Source: an uncultured Bacteroidales bacterium (GTDB lineage: Bacteria > Bacteroidota > Bacteroidia > Bacteroidales > UBA932). From it: 64,000 bases of DNA. This document shows positions 51,689-59,987 of this stretch, in pieces. The notes under the pieces were generated by a model, which was given only the letters and a program-made list of their open reading frames with translations, did not search any database and was not told where the DNA came from. Numbering within the stretch: position 1 is the stretch's first letter; every line of letters begins with the position of its first letter. Position numbers and translations under genes: made by a program. The stretch is from positions 17,757-81,756 of the forward strand of contig CAJONI010000026.1 in the NCBI GenBank assembly GCA_905235995.1. Reading direction: 5' to 3'.

Positions 51689-53371
51689 TCAGCTGATTTC
51701 CAGTTCAAAGTCCTTCTTCAAGGCATTGTATTCGGGCGAGTTGTCCTGCAAAAACTTTGCCTTTTCGGAGGGCATGTACATGCCTTTGGCCGTTTCGTCC
51801 GCCTGCTTGACATCCACCACGAGGCGCAGTCCGGGTTCGGCGAGCTTCCTTTGCAGGAAGGCTTCCATGCGGGGGCGGCAGTTGCGGTCGATCCATTCTT
51901 TCTGGGCCACGTTGCCCACTTCGAAATGGATCTCGCCTTCACTTCGGACGGGGATGGCCTGGGCGATGGCCGAGGAGAGCCGGGGCATCCTGGACTCACT
52001 GTCTGCCAGGGCCTTCCAGGCTTCTTCAAGGCTGGGTTTTCCGGGCTGTGCGGTTTCAGTGGCCGGGTTTTCGGGTGCGGGCTCGGCTGCGGCGGGTTCC
52101 TGTCTGGCTTCGGCCATCATTGCCTTCAGGGAGAGTCCCGTGGGCTTACGTTCGGGTTTGGGTTCCGTCTGTGCGGGCTCCACTGCTCTGGTGTTCGTCA
52201 CGCTCGCAGAAAAATGCTCGCTTTGCCGGACACCACCCGCTGCTTCGCCCTTATCATCGCTCTTGGAGCCTGCGAAATTGGCCGTTATATTGCAGAGCTT
52301 CAGCAGGGCGAATTCGATGAGCAGGCGGGGGTTGCCGCTCTGCTTGTAGCCGGCCTCGCAGGCGGAGGTGATGGACAGGGCCTCGAAGAGGAAGCCCAGG
52401 GAGCAACGCCCCGAATATTCCTGATAGCGGCGGGCCACCGTGGGGGCGAGTTCGATGAGCGTGCGCGAAGCTTCGTTCTTGCACACCACCAGGTCGCGGA
52501 AATGCGCGCTCAGGCCTCCAATGAAGCTCTGGGCGTTGAAGCCCTTGGAGAGTATCTCGTCGAAGGTCAGCATGGCCTTCGCGTAATCGCCCGCCAGGAA
52601 GTTGTCGGTCAGGGAGAAATAGTAGTCGTAGTCGAGCACCCCGAGGTTCTTGATCACCTGTGCGTAATCCACTTCCTTGCCGCAGAAGGCTACGGCCTGG
52701 TCGAAGAGCGTGAGGGCGTCGCGCATCGCACCGTCGGCCTTCTGGGCGATCACGTGCATCGCGTCCTCGCTCATCTTCACTCCTTCCTTCCCGGCTATCA
52801 CCTTCATGTTCTTCACCATGTCTTCGATGCCGATGCGGTTGAAGTCGTAGGTCTGGCAGCGGGAGAGGATGGTGGGGAGAATCTTGTGCTTCTCGGTGGT
52901 GGCCAGGATGAAGATGGCGTGGGCCGGGGGTTCTTCGAGGGTCTTGAGGAAGGCGTTGAAGGCCTGCTGGGAAAGCATGTGCACCTCGTCGATGATGTAG
53001 ACGCTGTAGCGTCCGATCTGCGGCGGGATGCGCACCTTGTCGGTCAGGGCGCGGATATCGTCGACAGAGTTGTTCGACGCCGCGTCGAGCTCGTGGATGC
53101 TGTAGGAACGTCCTTCCGCGAAGGAGCGGCAGGACTCGCATTCACCGCATGGCTCGAGGTCCGGGCCCGGGTTGGAGCAGTTGATGGTCTTGGCGAAGAT
53201 GCGGGCGGCGCTGGTCTTGCCTACGCCGCGCGGTCCGCAGAAGAGGTAGGCGTGAGCCAGCTGCCCCCGCTGGATTGAGTTCTTGAGCGTCCGGGCGATC
53301 GTCTCCTGGCCGAGCAGCGTCTCGAAGCTGTTTGGCCTGTACTTCCGTGCAGATACGATGAATTGTTCCAT
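51689..53371 (-). CDS. dnaX: DNA polymerase III gamma/tau subunit
   Basis: 560 residues from the ATG at 53371; an upstream in-frame ATG at 53419 would cross the promoter and the divergent gene. The AAA+ clamp-loader core has Walker A GPRGVGKT (residues 46-53), the zinc module CSNPGPDLEPCGECESC, Walker B IIDEVHML and sensor 1 LATTEKHKI. A Pro/Ala/Glu-rich linker (about 385-450) leads to a C-terminal domain like the polymerase-binding part of tau (about 450-560). I see no A-run that would suggest programmed frameshifting. It is the first gene of a dnaX-lptB pair. Confidence 0.96.
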   Translation of the reverse strand: MEQFIVSARKYRPNSFETLLGQETIARTLKNSIQRGQLAHAYLFCGPRGVGKTSAARIFAKTINCSNPGPDLEPCGECESCRSFAEGRSYSIHELDAASNNSVDDIRALTDKVRIPPQIGRYSVYIIDEVHMLSQQAFNAFLKTLEEPPAHAIFILATTEKHKILPTILSRCQTYDFNRIGIEDMVKNMKVIAGKEGVKMSEDAMHVIAQKADGAMRDALTLFDQAVAFCGKEVDYAQVIKNLGVLDYDYYFSLTDNFLAGDYAKAMLTFDEILSKGFNAQSFIGGLSAHFRDLVVCKNEASRTLIELAPTVARRYQEYSGRCSLGFLFEALSITSACEAGYKQSGNPRLLIEFALLKLCNITANFAGSKSDDKGEAAGGVRQSEHFSASVTNTRAVEPAQTEPKPERKPTGLSLKAMMAEARQEPAAAEPAPENPATETAQPGKPSLEEAWKALADSESRMPRLSSAIAQAIPVRSEGEIHFEVGNVAQKEWIDRNCRPRMEAFLQRKLAEPGLRLVVDVKQADETAKGMYMPSEKAKFLQDNSPEYNALKKDFELEIS

Positions 53372-53377
53372 AGTCTG

Positions 53378-53385
53378 CAAATGTA
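53378..53385 (-). promoter_or_regulatory. Promoter -7 box TACATTTG 6 bases before dnaX
   Basis: Exact TAnnTTTG match on the - strand. With 6 bases to the ATG, the dnaX mRNA should be leaderless or nearly so. The opposite promoter's -7 box is only 13 bases away. Confidence 0.65.
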
Positions 53386-53398
53386 CGAATAAAATGCC

Positions 53399-53406
53399 TA
53401 TTTTTG
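53399..53406 (+). promoter_or_regulatory. Promoter -7 box TATTTTTG 4 bases before the M16 gene
   Basis: Exact TAnnTTTG match followed by CCGC and the ATG at 53411. The predicted start of transcription falls on or beside the start codon. Confidence 0.65.
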
Positions 53407-53410
53407 CCGC

Positions 53411-54652
53411 ATGATCCACACAAAAACTTTCGAATGCGGGCTCCGCTTCGCTTTCCGCCGCACCCGTTCGCAGGTATCATACTCCGCGCTGGCCATCCGT
53501 TCCGGTACGCGCAACGAGCCGGAGGACTTCAGCGGCATCGCCCACATGACCGAACATATGCTTTTCAAGGGCACCCTCAAGCGCAGCCCGCGGCAGATCA
53601 GCAACCGCCTCGAGCGTCTGGGCGGCGAACTGAACGCCTACACCGCCAAGGAGGAAACGGTGCTCTATTCCACTGTCCTGAAAGAAGATACAGCAAAAGC
53701 TGTGGACTTGCTCTTCGAACTGGCCTTCACCTCGACCTTCCCGCAGAAGGAACTCGACAAGGAGCGCAGCGTGGTGATCGACGAGATCAACATGTACAAG
53801 GACTCGCCGTCGGAGTGCATCTTCGAGGACTTCGAGGCAATGATATTCGATTCCAGCCCGCTCGCCCGGCCCATACTCGGCACGACGCGGAGCCTGAAGA
53901 AGATCGATTCCGTGGCGCTCCAGGCCTATGTGCGTGAGAATTTCCGCCCCGAGAACATGTGCATCGCGATAGTGGGCAACCTCACCCCGCAGAGGGCGGA
54001 GCGCATCGCTCTGCAGGCCGCTTCGAAATATATCCCGGCAGACTACAGGCCCGCGCCCTCGCTGCCGCGCCCCGAGGTTCCGGCGCAGCTCCCGCCATGC
54101 CCGCATTTCTTCAGGGAAGTTGCCAAGAAGAACCATCAGGTCAACTGCATAGTAGGTACCACCGCCTACTCTTTCTACGACGAAAGGAGGATGGAAATGA
54201 TACTGCTGGCCAACCTGCTGGGCGGTCCGGGGACGAACTCACGGCTCAACCAGAAGCTCCGCGAGAAGAACGCCCTGGTCTACGCAGTCGACGCCTTGTT
54301 TACCCAGTTCGCCGACAGCGGTTCGCTGCTCATCTATTTCGGCTGTGAGAAGCCGAATCTTGAGCGCTGCATCGAACTCGTCCACGAAGAGCTCGCGATC
54401 CTGCGCGACAAGCCGCTGTCCGAGAGTGCGCTGCGGGCGGCAAGGAAGCAGCTTCTCGGCCAGCTGGCCGTATCTTCCGACAATGGAGAAGCCCAGGCCC
54501 TTGCCATGGCCAAGAGCATGATAGTCTTCGACGAGATACTCTCCGATGAAGAGCTGCGCCGCCGCATCGAAGCCATCACGCCCGCAAGCCTTCAGGAAGT
54601 TGCAGCCATGGCACTGGCGGAAGAGAGGCTTTCGACGCTCATTTTCCGATGA
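53411..54652 (+). CDS. M16-family (insulinase-like) zinc peptidase
   Basis: 413 residues without signal peptide, so cytoplasmic. The inverted zinc motif is HMTEH (His45, Glu48, His49) in GIAHMTEHMLFKGT, and the distal Glu lies in VIDEINMYKDSPSECIFEDF. The second half has the usual inactive M16 domain (VNCIVGTTAYSFYDERR; GTNSRLNQKLREKNALVYAV). This single-chain length matches processing-peptidase-like (PqqL/YmxG) members. It is transcribed divergently from dnaX through a 39-base gap. Confidence 0.93.
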   Translation: MIHTKTFECGLRFAFRRTRSQVSYSALAIRSGTRNEPEDFSGIAHMTEHMLFKGTLKRSPRQISNRLERLGGELNAYTAKEETVLYSTVLKEDTAKAVDLLFELAFTSTFPQKELDKERSVVIDEINMYKDSPSECIFEDFEAMIFDSSPLARPILGTTRSLKKIDSVALQAYVRENFRPENMCIAIVGNLTPQRAERIALQAASKYIPADYRPAPSLPRPEVPAQLPPCPHFFREVAKKNHQVNCIVGTTAYSFYDERRMEMILLANLLGGPGTNSRLNQKLREKNALVYAVDALFTQFADSGSLLIYFGCEKPNLERCIELVHEELAILRDKPLSESALRAARKQLLGQLAVSSDNGEAQALAMAKSMIVFDEILSDEELRRRIEAITPASLQEVAAMALAEERLSTLIFR

Positions 54653-54694
54653 TGTGAGATGCAACTTCTAAGAACAACTTCCGTGGAAAATGTA

Positions 54695-54702
54695 TAAATT
54701 TG
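54695..54702 (+). promoter_or_regulatory. Promoter -7 box TAAATTTG for mscL
   Basis: TAnnTTTG match 36 bases before the mscL ATG. Confidence 0.55.
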
Positions 54703-54738
54703 TAGTAGAAATTATTCACCAACAAACAGCAACACATT

Positions 54739-55167
54739 ATGGGACTTGTTAAAGAATTCAAGGAATTCGCCATGCGCGGCAACGTTCTCGACATGGCGGT
54801 CGGTGTGATCATCGGCGGCGCTTTTGGCAAGATTGTCTCTTCGCTGGTCAACGACATCATCATGCCGCTGATCGGTGCACTGCTCGGCCACGTCGATTTC
54901 ACCACTCTTTCCGCCACCCTGCGTTCGGCCACTCTCAACGAGCTCGGCGAAGTAGTGAAGCCCGCCGTGGTGATTCCCTACGGCAACTTCATCCAGGCGA
55001 CGGTCGACTTCCTGATCATTGCACTCTGCATCTTCTTCGTGCTTAAGGCCGTCAATGCCGTGACCCGCAAGAAGAAAGAGGAGCCCGCTCCGGAACCCGC
55101 CGAACCCGTGGTACCCGAAGACATCCAGCTCCTCCGCGAAATCCGCGACGAACTCAAGAAGAAGTAA
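54739..55167 (+). CDS. mscL: Large-conductance mechanosensitive channel MscL
   Basis: 142 residues. The N-terminal amphipathic helix is [22 protein letters not shown]1 continues [22 protein letters not shown]2 is [20 protein letters not shown], and the C-terminal bundle ends [12 protein letters not shown]. The pentameric channel opens under membrane tension to release solutes in osmotic downshock. A Pro/Glu-rich linker ([13 protein letters not shown]) joins TM2 to the bundle. The GDPD gene follows after 3 bases and is probably co-transcribed. Confidence 0.97.
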   Translation: MGLVKEFKEFAMRGNVLDMAVGVIIGGAFGKIVSSLVNDIIMPLIGALLGHVDFTTLSATLRSATLNELGEVVKPAVVIPYGNFIQATVDFLIIALCIFFVLKAVNAVTRKKKEEPAPEPAEPVVPEDIQLLREIRDELKKK

Positions 55168-55170
55168 TCC

Positions 55171-55959
55171 GTGAAACGGTGTCTTCTCTGGCTGGCACTG
55201 CTGGCCTTTGCAAGCCCCGTGTGGGCGCAGAACCTGCCTGCAGTCTGCGCCCACCGCGGTTTCTGGCGCAGCGATGAGATTCCCAATGCGCAGAACTCCA
55301 TCGCTTCCCTCCGTCTGGCTCAGGAACATCAGCTCTGGGGCAGCGAATTCGACGTCCACCTGACCGCCGACGACGTGGTGGTGGTCTACCACGACGACGT
55401 GAAGGATAGTCTTACAATCCATCAGCACAGCTATCTGGAGCTGGCGGCCAAGCCGCTCAAGAACGGCGAGGTGCTGCCCACCATCGACATGTATCTCGAC
55501 CAGGGAGTCCTGTCGCCCTGCGTGCTGGTATTGGAATTCAAACCTCAGGACGATCGCGGGCGGGCCGACCGCATGGTCGACATCTGCTTCGCTGCGCTGA
55601 AGGAGCGAGGGCTCTGGGATCCGTCCCGGGTCATGTTCATCTCCTTCGACATCGAGATCTGCAAGCGTATCGCCGTCGAGGCCCCTGAATTCACCAACCA
55701 GTACCTTAGCGGCAACCTGTCGCCCATGGAACTGAAGGAATTGGGTATCAACGGGCTCGACTACCATTACAGTGTCTTCGGCCGCCATCCTGAATGGGTG
55801 GACCAGGCCCATGCGCTCGGCATGAGCGTCAATGTATGGACCGTGGACGGCCAGAAGGACATGCGCAACCTCGCCGAGATGGGAGTCGACTGCATCACCA
55901 CCAACGAGCCTCTGAAACTTCTGGAGGTGCTGGCGGAAATGGCCCCCGCCGAGGAATGA
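55171..55959 (+). CDS. Secreted glycerophosphodiester phosphodiesterase
   Basis: 262 residues from a GTG start with a signal peptide (KRCLLWLALLAFASPVWAQ). GDPD motifs: CAHRGFWRSDEIPNAQNSI (catalytic His and Arg), GSEFDVHLTADDVVVVYHDD (metal-binding Glu/Asp and second His) and LVLEFKPQ (Glu, Lys). It hydrolyses glycerophosphodiesters to glycerol 3-phosphate and an alcohol in the periplasm. The late segment AHALGMSVNVWTVDGQKDMR is typical. It is 3 bases after mscL. Confidence 0.94.
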   Translation: MKRCLLWLALLAFASPVWAQNLPAVCAHRGFWRSDEIPNAQNSIASLRLAQEHQLWGSEFDVHLTADDVVVVYHDDVKDSLTIHQHSYLELAAKPLKNGEVLPTIDMYLDQGVLSPCVLVLEFKPQDDRGRADRMVDICFAALKERGLWDPSRVMFISFDIEICKRIAVEAPEFTNQYLSGNLSPMELKELGINGLDYHYSVFGRHPEWVDQAHALGMSVNVWTVDGQKDMRNLAEMGVDCITTNEPLKLLEVLAEMAPAEE

Positions 55960-55963
55960 CGGC

Positions 55964-56401
55964 ATGAAAGCACAGAAATACGAAGAGCTGCTGCCGCAGC
56001 TGCGGTCGCTGCTCTCCGGCGAAACCGATCCCATCGCCCGGATGGCCAACGTGGCCGCAGTCCTTCATGAGGCGATGGGATTCTGGTGGACGGGTTTCTA
56101 CCGCGTGCAGGGCGACCAGCTGGTCCTGGGACCTTTCCAAGGACCCGTCGCCTGCTTCCGCATCGCCAGGGGCCGGGGCGTCTGCGGCACGGCCTGGAGC
56201 CGCAAGGAAACCGTCGTTGTTCCCGACGTGGAAGAATTCCCCGGCCACATAGCCTGCTCTTCCGAATCCCGCAGCGAGATCGTCGTCCCGCTCCTGCGCC
56301 AAGGCGAAGTAATCGCCGTCCTCGACATCGACAGCCGCGAGCTGGCCAACTTCGACGATGTCGACAAACACTATCTCGAAAAGATAGTGGAACTCTTGTA
56401 A
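55964..56401 (+). CDS. msrC: Free methionine-(R)-sulfoxide reductase (GAF type)
   Basis: 145 residues forming one GAF domain. It reduces free Met-R-sulfoxide with thioredoxin. Three cysteines fit the fRMsr pattern: Cys64 in GPVACFRI, Cys74 in GRGVCGTAW and Cys98 in GHIACSSES, with spacings of 10 and 24 as in the E. coli enzyme. The ending SEIVVPLLRQGEVIAVLDID is also typical. It lies 4 bases after the GDPD gene, making a probable mscL-GDPD-fRMsr operon. Confidence 0.92.
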   Translation: MKAQKYEELLPQLRSLLSGETDPIARMANVAAVLHEAMGFWWTGFYRVQGDQLVLGPFQGPVACFRIARGRGVCGTAWSRKETVVVPDVEEFPGHIACSSESRSEIVVPLLRQGEVIAVLDIDSRELANFDDVDKHYLEKIVELL

Positions 56402-56420
56402 GCAGAGGCAGAGGGCTACT

Positions 56421-56717
56421 CTACTTCCTCGGTCCGATGAACCGGTCACCGTTGAAGTGAATCATATGGTCAGGCGTATCCGAAAGCCACACCTCAGTTT
56501 CCCAGGCGATATCGTCCACGTGCTTTTTGAACTCTTTTGCATTGGGAAAAGCCGTCACATACACAATCCCGTAGGGGCAATCCTTGGTGAACTCTTCCAG
56601 CTCAACCACACGTTTCGCCGATACCGGTCCGTGAGAGGATTTTTGAACAAATATTCGAGGTTCTGTAGCATTTCCGCTGATTTTTGTATATTTGTAAGAT
56701 AATAACTTGAATTTCAT
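56421..56717 (-). pseudogene. C-terminal relic resembling BsuBI/PstI-type restriction endonuclease
   Basis: A 98-codon - strand frame. From about residue 20 it reads like the last part of a type II restriction enzyme of the BsuBI/PstI kind: [60 protein letters not shown] and RFIGPRK. That family is usually near 300 residues, so two thirds are missing. The only ATG overlaps the ATG of the divergent ABC gene, and that gene's promoter lies inside this frame, so it is probably not expressed. No methylase gene is nearby. The family call is from memory of the motif and needs a search. Confidence 0.5.
56687..56694 (+). promoter_or_regulatory. Promoter -7 box TATATTTG for the fused ABC transporter
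   Basis: Exact TAnnTTTG match 21 bases before the ATG at 56716, lying inside the restriction-enzyme relic. Confidence 0.6.
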
Positions 56718-59409
56718 GAATATAGCCGAGAGTTTCAGAAACAACATCTTGGCCGAAGAGCGTTACAGGATGATCCTTGACGGATTGCAGGTGACGCTTC
56801 TCATCACGTTGTGCGCTGCCGTGCTTGGCACTCTGCTCGGCGGGGTGGTGTGCTGGGCGCGCATGAGCCGCAGGAGCCTTCTGCAGCAGGCGGCAAAAAC
56901 GTACATCAACCTGATGCGCGGCACGCCGGTGCTGGTGCTGCTGCTGCTGATGTACTATGTATTCATGGCGCCGATAGAGGCGACGGGAGTAGTTGTGGCC
57001 ATCGTGACCTTTGCCTTGAACGTCTCGGCATATGTGGGCGAGATGCTGCGCGTGGCCATCGGCAGTATCGACCGCGGGCAGACCGAAGCCGGCCTTGCGC
57101 TTGGCCACTCTCCCCGGCAGACATTCTTCCATATTGTGCTGCCTCAGGTGGTCAAGTCAGTCCTCCCTGTCTATCAGGGCGAGCTGGTGACGCTGCTCAA
57201 AGGGACGAGCATCGTGGGCTACATCGCCGTAATGGACATGACACGCGCCTCCGACCTTATCCGTTCACGGACATTCGACGCTTTCTTCCCGCTGCTGGTC
57301 ACGGCTGCCCTTTATTTTCTCATCGCCTGGCTCATCGGGATGCTGCTGGACGCGCTGGTGAATCGCCGCAGCGCCAAGGCCCTTGCTTTCGCTGCGGCGC
57401 TGCTGTTTCTGGGTATGGCGGGCTATGTCCCGGGCCAGGTCAGCCAAGTTCCGGAAGACTCATCCGCTGAGGCTGCTCCTCCCATTTTCAAAGCACTCAC
57501 GGGCAAACGAATCGGAGTGGCGATAGGCAGCATACAGGACATGAACGTGTCGCGTTATGCTTCCGGGGCCGACATCCAGCGCTTCTCCAGCATGACCGAT
57601 ATGCTCGCCGCCCTGCAAAACCGCAAAGTGGACATAGTGTGCCAGGAGAACGTGACGGTGACGGCCAACAAGGAGATTGCCGCCCAGGTGGATACCGTGG
57701 ATGCCGGCCTTCCGCCCAACCCTGTAGGGGTCTGCTTTCCGCTCGGAGACACCCTCCTGCAGCGGGATTTCAACCGTTTTCTGGCCGATATCCGTGCCGA
57801 CGGCACATACCAGGACATCTACGACAAATGGATCAACGCGGACGACGCATCCCTCCTTCCCGTACCTGCACAGCAGGAAACAGGCCGGACGCTGCGCATC
57901 GCCACGTTCCCCATATCGCCCCCGTTCAACTTCATCTCGTCGGGCAGGCAGTCCGGTTTCGAGATAGCTCTCCTCTCCGAATGGAGCAGGCGGCGCGGCT
58001 ATCGGCCGGAATACCTGGTGATGGATTTCGCCTCACAGATACCCGCCCTGCAGACCGGAAAGGCGGACATGGCGATAGGCTCCGTGGCCATTACCGAGGA
58101 GCGGCAGAAGCAGGTTCTCTTTTCCGACCCCTACAACTATGGCCGCATCATGTTCTACACGCGAAAAGGGGAGTTGGAGCTGCTCACAGGCACTCCCACT
58201 GACAGCATGGACCCCGACAAAGCGCCTGGCGCATGGCTGCCCTGCCTGCTCATCGCTATCCTGGCAGGAGGCGGCATCTGCCTTGTCTTCCTGCGAAAAC
58301 GCGGGCGGCAACAGCAAATAAAGGATGAAGGACAGCCACTCTCGACGATTTCCATCTCCCACCTCAAAAAGCGTTTCGGGACGTTGGAAGTGCTGCGCGA
58401 CGTCAATCTGGAAATCCACAGGGGAGAAGTCATTTCCGTAATCGGGCCTTCGGGCTGCGGCAAGAGCACCTTCCTGCGCTGCCTCAATCTGCTGGAACGT
58501 CCTGACGGGGGCAGCATCCGCATCGACGGGCATGACATTCTCGCAGGGGGCGCGGACCCGCAGGCGCTGCGCCAGAGGATGGGGATGGTCTTCCAGTCGT
58601 TCAACCTGTTCCGTGACAAGTCGGTGCTGGAGAATGTCACTATGAGTCCCGTCCGGCTACTGGGAAAAAGTCCGGAAGAAGCCCGGCAACAGGCGCTTCG
58701 CCTGCTGGATAAGGTCGGCTTGGCGGAACGGGCGGAGGCCATGCCGGACGAACTTTCCGGCGGGCAGAAACAGCGTGTGGCCATTGCCCGTGCGATGGCC
58801 ATGGAGCCGGACATCCTGCTGTTCGATGAACCTACATCGGCCCTGGACCCCACGATGGTGAGCGAAGTACTGGGGGTTATGACGCGTCTGGCCCGGCAGG
58901 GCATGACCATGATCGTCGTTACCCATGAACTCCGTTTTGCCCGTCAGGTAAGTTCCCGTGTGCTGTTTCTTGCCGAAGGCGTTGTCTATGAGGAGGGTAC
59001 GCCGGATGAAATCTTTGAGCGTCCGAGGCGCGAGCTTACGCGGCAGTTCATCATGCAGACACACCGGTCGACGTTCCTTATCGGCAGCGAGAGCTTCGAC
59101 TGGTTTGCGATGACCGCACAGATGGAGCAGTTCTGCCGGCGCTGCAATTTATCCGGCGTCGTAACGGACAACGTGCTCCACGTGATTGAGGAGTCCCTGA
59201 ACATCCTGGGGACAAGCCCGGGAACATGCCTTGCGCTGGTCTTTTCCCAGCAGGACGGCTCGTTGACGTGGGAGGTCAAATGCCCGCAAGCCATTCCGCC
59301 CGGGGTGTTTGAGAAAAGCCAGGACAACCTGGCCGTCACGCTCCTTCGCCATTTCAGCCGGGACATCAGCGTGGCCGGTGATACCGTAAGTGTGATAATC
59401 GCGGATTAG
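56716..59409 (+). CDS. Fused polar amino-acid ABC transporter: permease, binding domains and ATPase in one chain
   Basis: 897 residues from the ATG at 56716. Residues 1-240 are a HisMQ-type permease ([20 protein letters not shown]; coupling loop near [20 protein letters not shown]). Residues about 263-385 and 392-485 are substrate-binding-protein-like lobes ([50 protein letters not shown]). A second membrane helix follows near 508-527, then a GlnQ-type ATPase (about 545-780; Walker [10 protein letters not shown] at 577-585, signature LSGGQKQR near 679). Residues about 785-897 are an extra domain with IEESLNILG that I do not firmly recognise. It should import amino acids with no separate partners. 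Confidence 0.92.
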   Translation: MNIAESFRNNILAEERYRMILDGLQVTLLITLCAAVLGTLLGGVVCWARMSRRSLLQQAAKTYINLMRGTPVLVLLLLMYYVFMAPIEATGVVVAIVTFALNVSAYVGEMLRVAIGSIDRGQTEAGLALGHSPRQTFFHIVLPQVVKSVLPVYQGELVTLLKGTSIVGYIAVMDMTRASDLIRSRTFDAFFPLLVTAALYFLIAWLIGMLLDALVNRRSAKALAFAAALLFLGMAGYVPGQVSQVPEDSSAEAAPPIFKALTGKRIGVAIGSIQDMNVSRYASGADIQRFSSMTDMLAALQNRKVDIVCQENVTVTANKEIAAQVDTVDAGLPPNPVGVCFPLGDTLLQRDFNRFLADIRADGTYQDIYDKWINADDASLLPVPAQQETGRTLRIATFPISPPFNFISSGRQSGFEIALLSEWSRRRGYRPEYLVMDFASQIPALQTGKADMAIGSVAITEERQKQVLFSDPYNYGRIMFYTRKGELELLTGTPTDSMDPDKAPGAWLPCLLIAILAGGGICLVFLRKRGRQQQIKDEGQPLSTISISHLKKRFGTLEVLRDVNLEIHRGEVISVIGPSGCGKSTFLRCLNLLERPDGGSIRIDGHDILAGGADPQALRQRMGMVFQSFNLFRDKSVLENVTMSPVRLLGKSPEEARQQALRLLDKVGLAERAEAMPDELSGGQKQRVAIARAMAMEPDILLFDEPTSALDPTMVSEVLGVMTRLARQGMTMIVVTHELRFARQVSSRVLFLAEGVVYEEGTPDEIFERPRRELTRQFIMQTHRSTFLIGSESFDWFAMTAQMEQFCRRCNLSGVVTDNVLHVIEESLNILGTSPGTCLALVFSQQDGSLTWEVKCPQAIPPGVFEKSQDNLAVTLLRHFSRDISVAGDTVSVIIAD

Positions 59410-59449
59410 AGACGGCATAACTCTTCATTCGTTATTTTAGTTAATGTCT

Positions 59450-59457
59450 TATCTTTG
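59450..59457 (+). promoter_or_regulatory. Promoter -7 box TATCTTTG 5 bases before ogt
   Basis: Exact TAnnTTTG match followed by CGAAG and the ATG at 59463; the mRNA should be leaderless or nearly so. Confidence 0.65.
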
Positions 59458-59462
59458 CGAAG

Positions 59463-59981
59463 ATGAAGTCATTCTGGTATTATGATTCTCCATTGGGCCG
59501 GATGCGGATGGCGGGCGACGGAATGGCACTCACCGAACTTTGTTTCGACGATAAGGCGGCAGCCGCCGTCCCGGTTGATGCCGCCGTTCCTGCTGGCACG
59601 AATGCGCCTGTACGCTGGCTTCCGGTATTTGACCAGACCTGTCGCTGGCTCGAACGCTATTTCGATGGGTATATACCCGATTCCACGCCGCCGCTGGACC
59701 CGCAGGGTACACCGTTCCGCCTGGCTGTCTGGGAGATCCTGCGCGAGATTCCGTACGGCGTTACAATGAGCTACGGCACGGTTGCCGCCCGGCTGGCCGC
59801 TGACCGCGGCCTGAGCCGTATGTCTGCACAGGCGGTCGGCGGTGCCGTGGGCCATAACCCCATAGCGCTCATCATTCCTTGCCACCGCGTAATCGGCGCC
59901 GACGGCAGCCTCACCGGCTATGCCGCCGGCCTCGACCGCAAGGACTGGCTGCTCAAATGGGAATCGGAGCACCTTTTCTGA
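59463..59981 (+). CDS. ogt: Methylated-DNA--protein-cysteine methyltransferase
   Basis: 172 residues. It repairs O6-alkylguanine by moving the alkyl group to its own Cys140 in IIPCHRVIG (a suicide reaction). Other motifs: GTPFRLAVWEILREIPYGVT, SYGTVAARLA and the DNA-binding helix around RMSAQAVGGAVGHNPI. The N-terminal domain (residues 1-75) is the usual ribonuclease-H-like cap. It ends 6 bases before the convergent permease gene. Confidence 0.97.
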   Translation: MKSFWYYDSPLGRMRMAGDGMALTELCFDDKAAAAVPVDAAVPAGTNAPVRWLPVFDQTCRWLERYFDGYIPDSTPPLDPQGTPFRLAVWEILREIPYGVTMSYGTVAARLAADRGLSRMSAQAVGGAVGHNPIALIIPCHRVIGADGSLTGYAAGLDRKDWLLKWESEHLF

Positions 59982-59987
59982 CACTTT

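Noticed and set aside
51689-53371. Programmed frameshift in dnaX giving a short gamma subunit
   Set aside because: No A-rich slippery heptamer was seen in the coding strand in the expected middle region.
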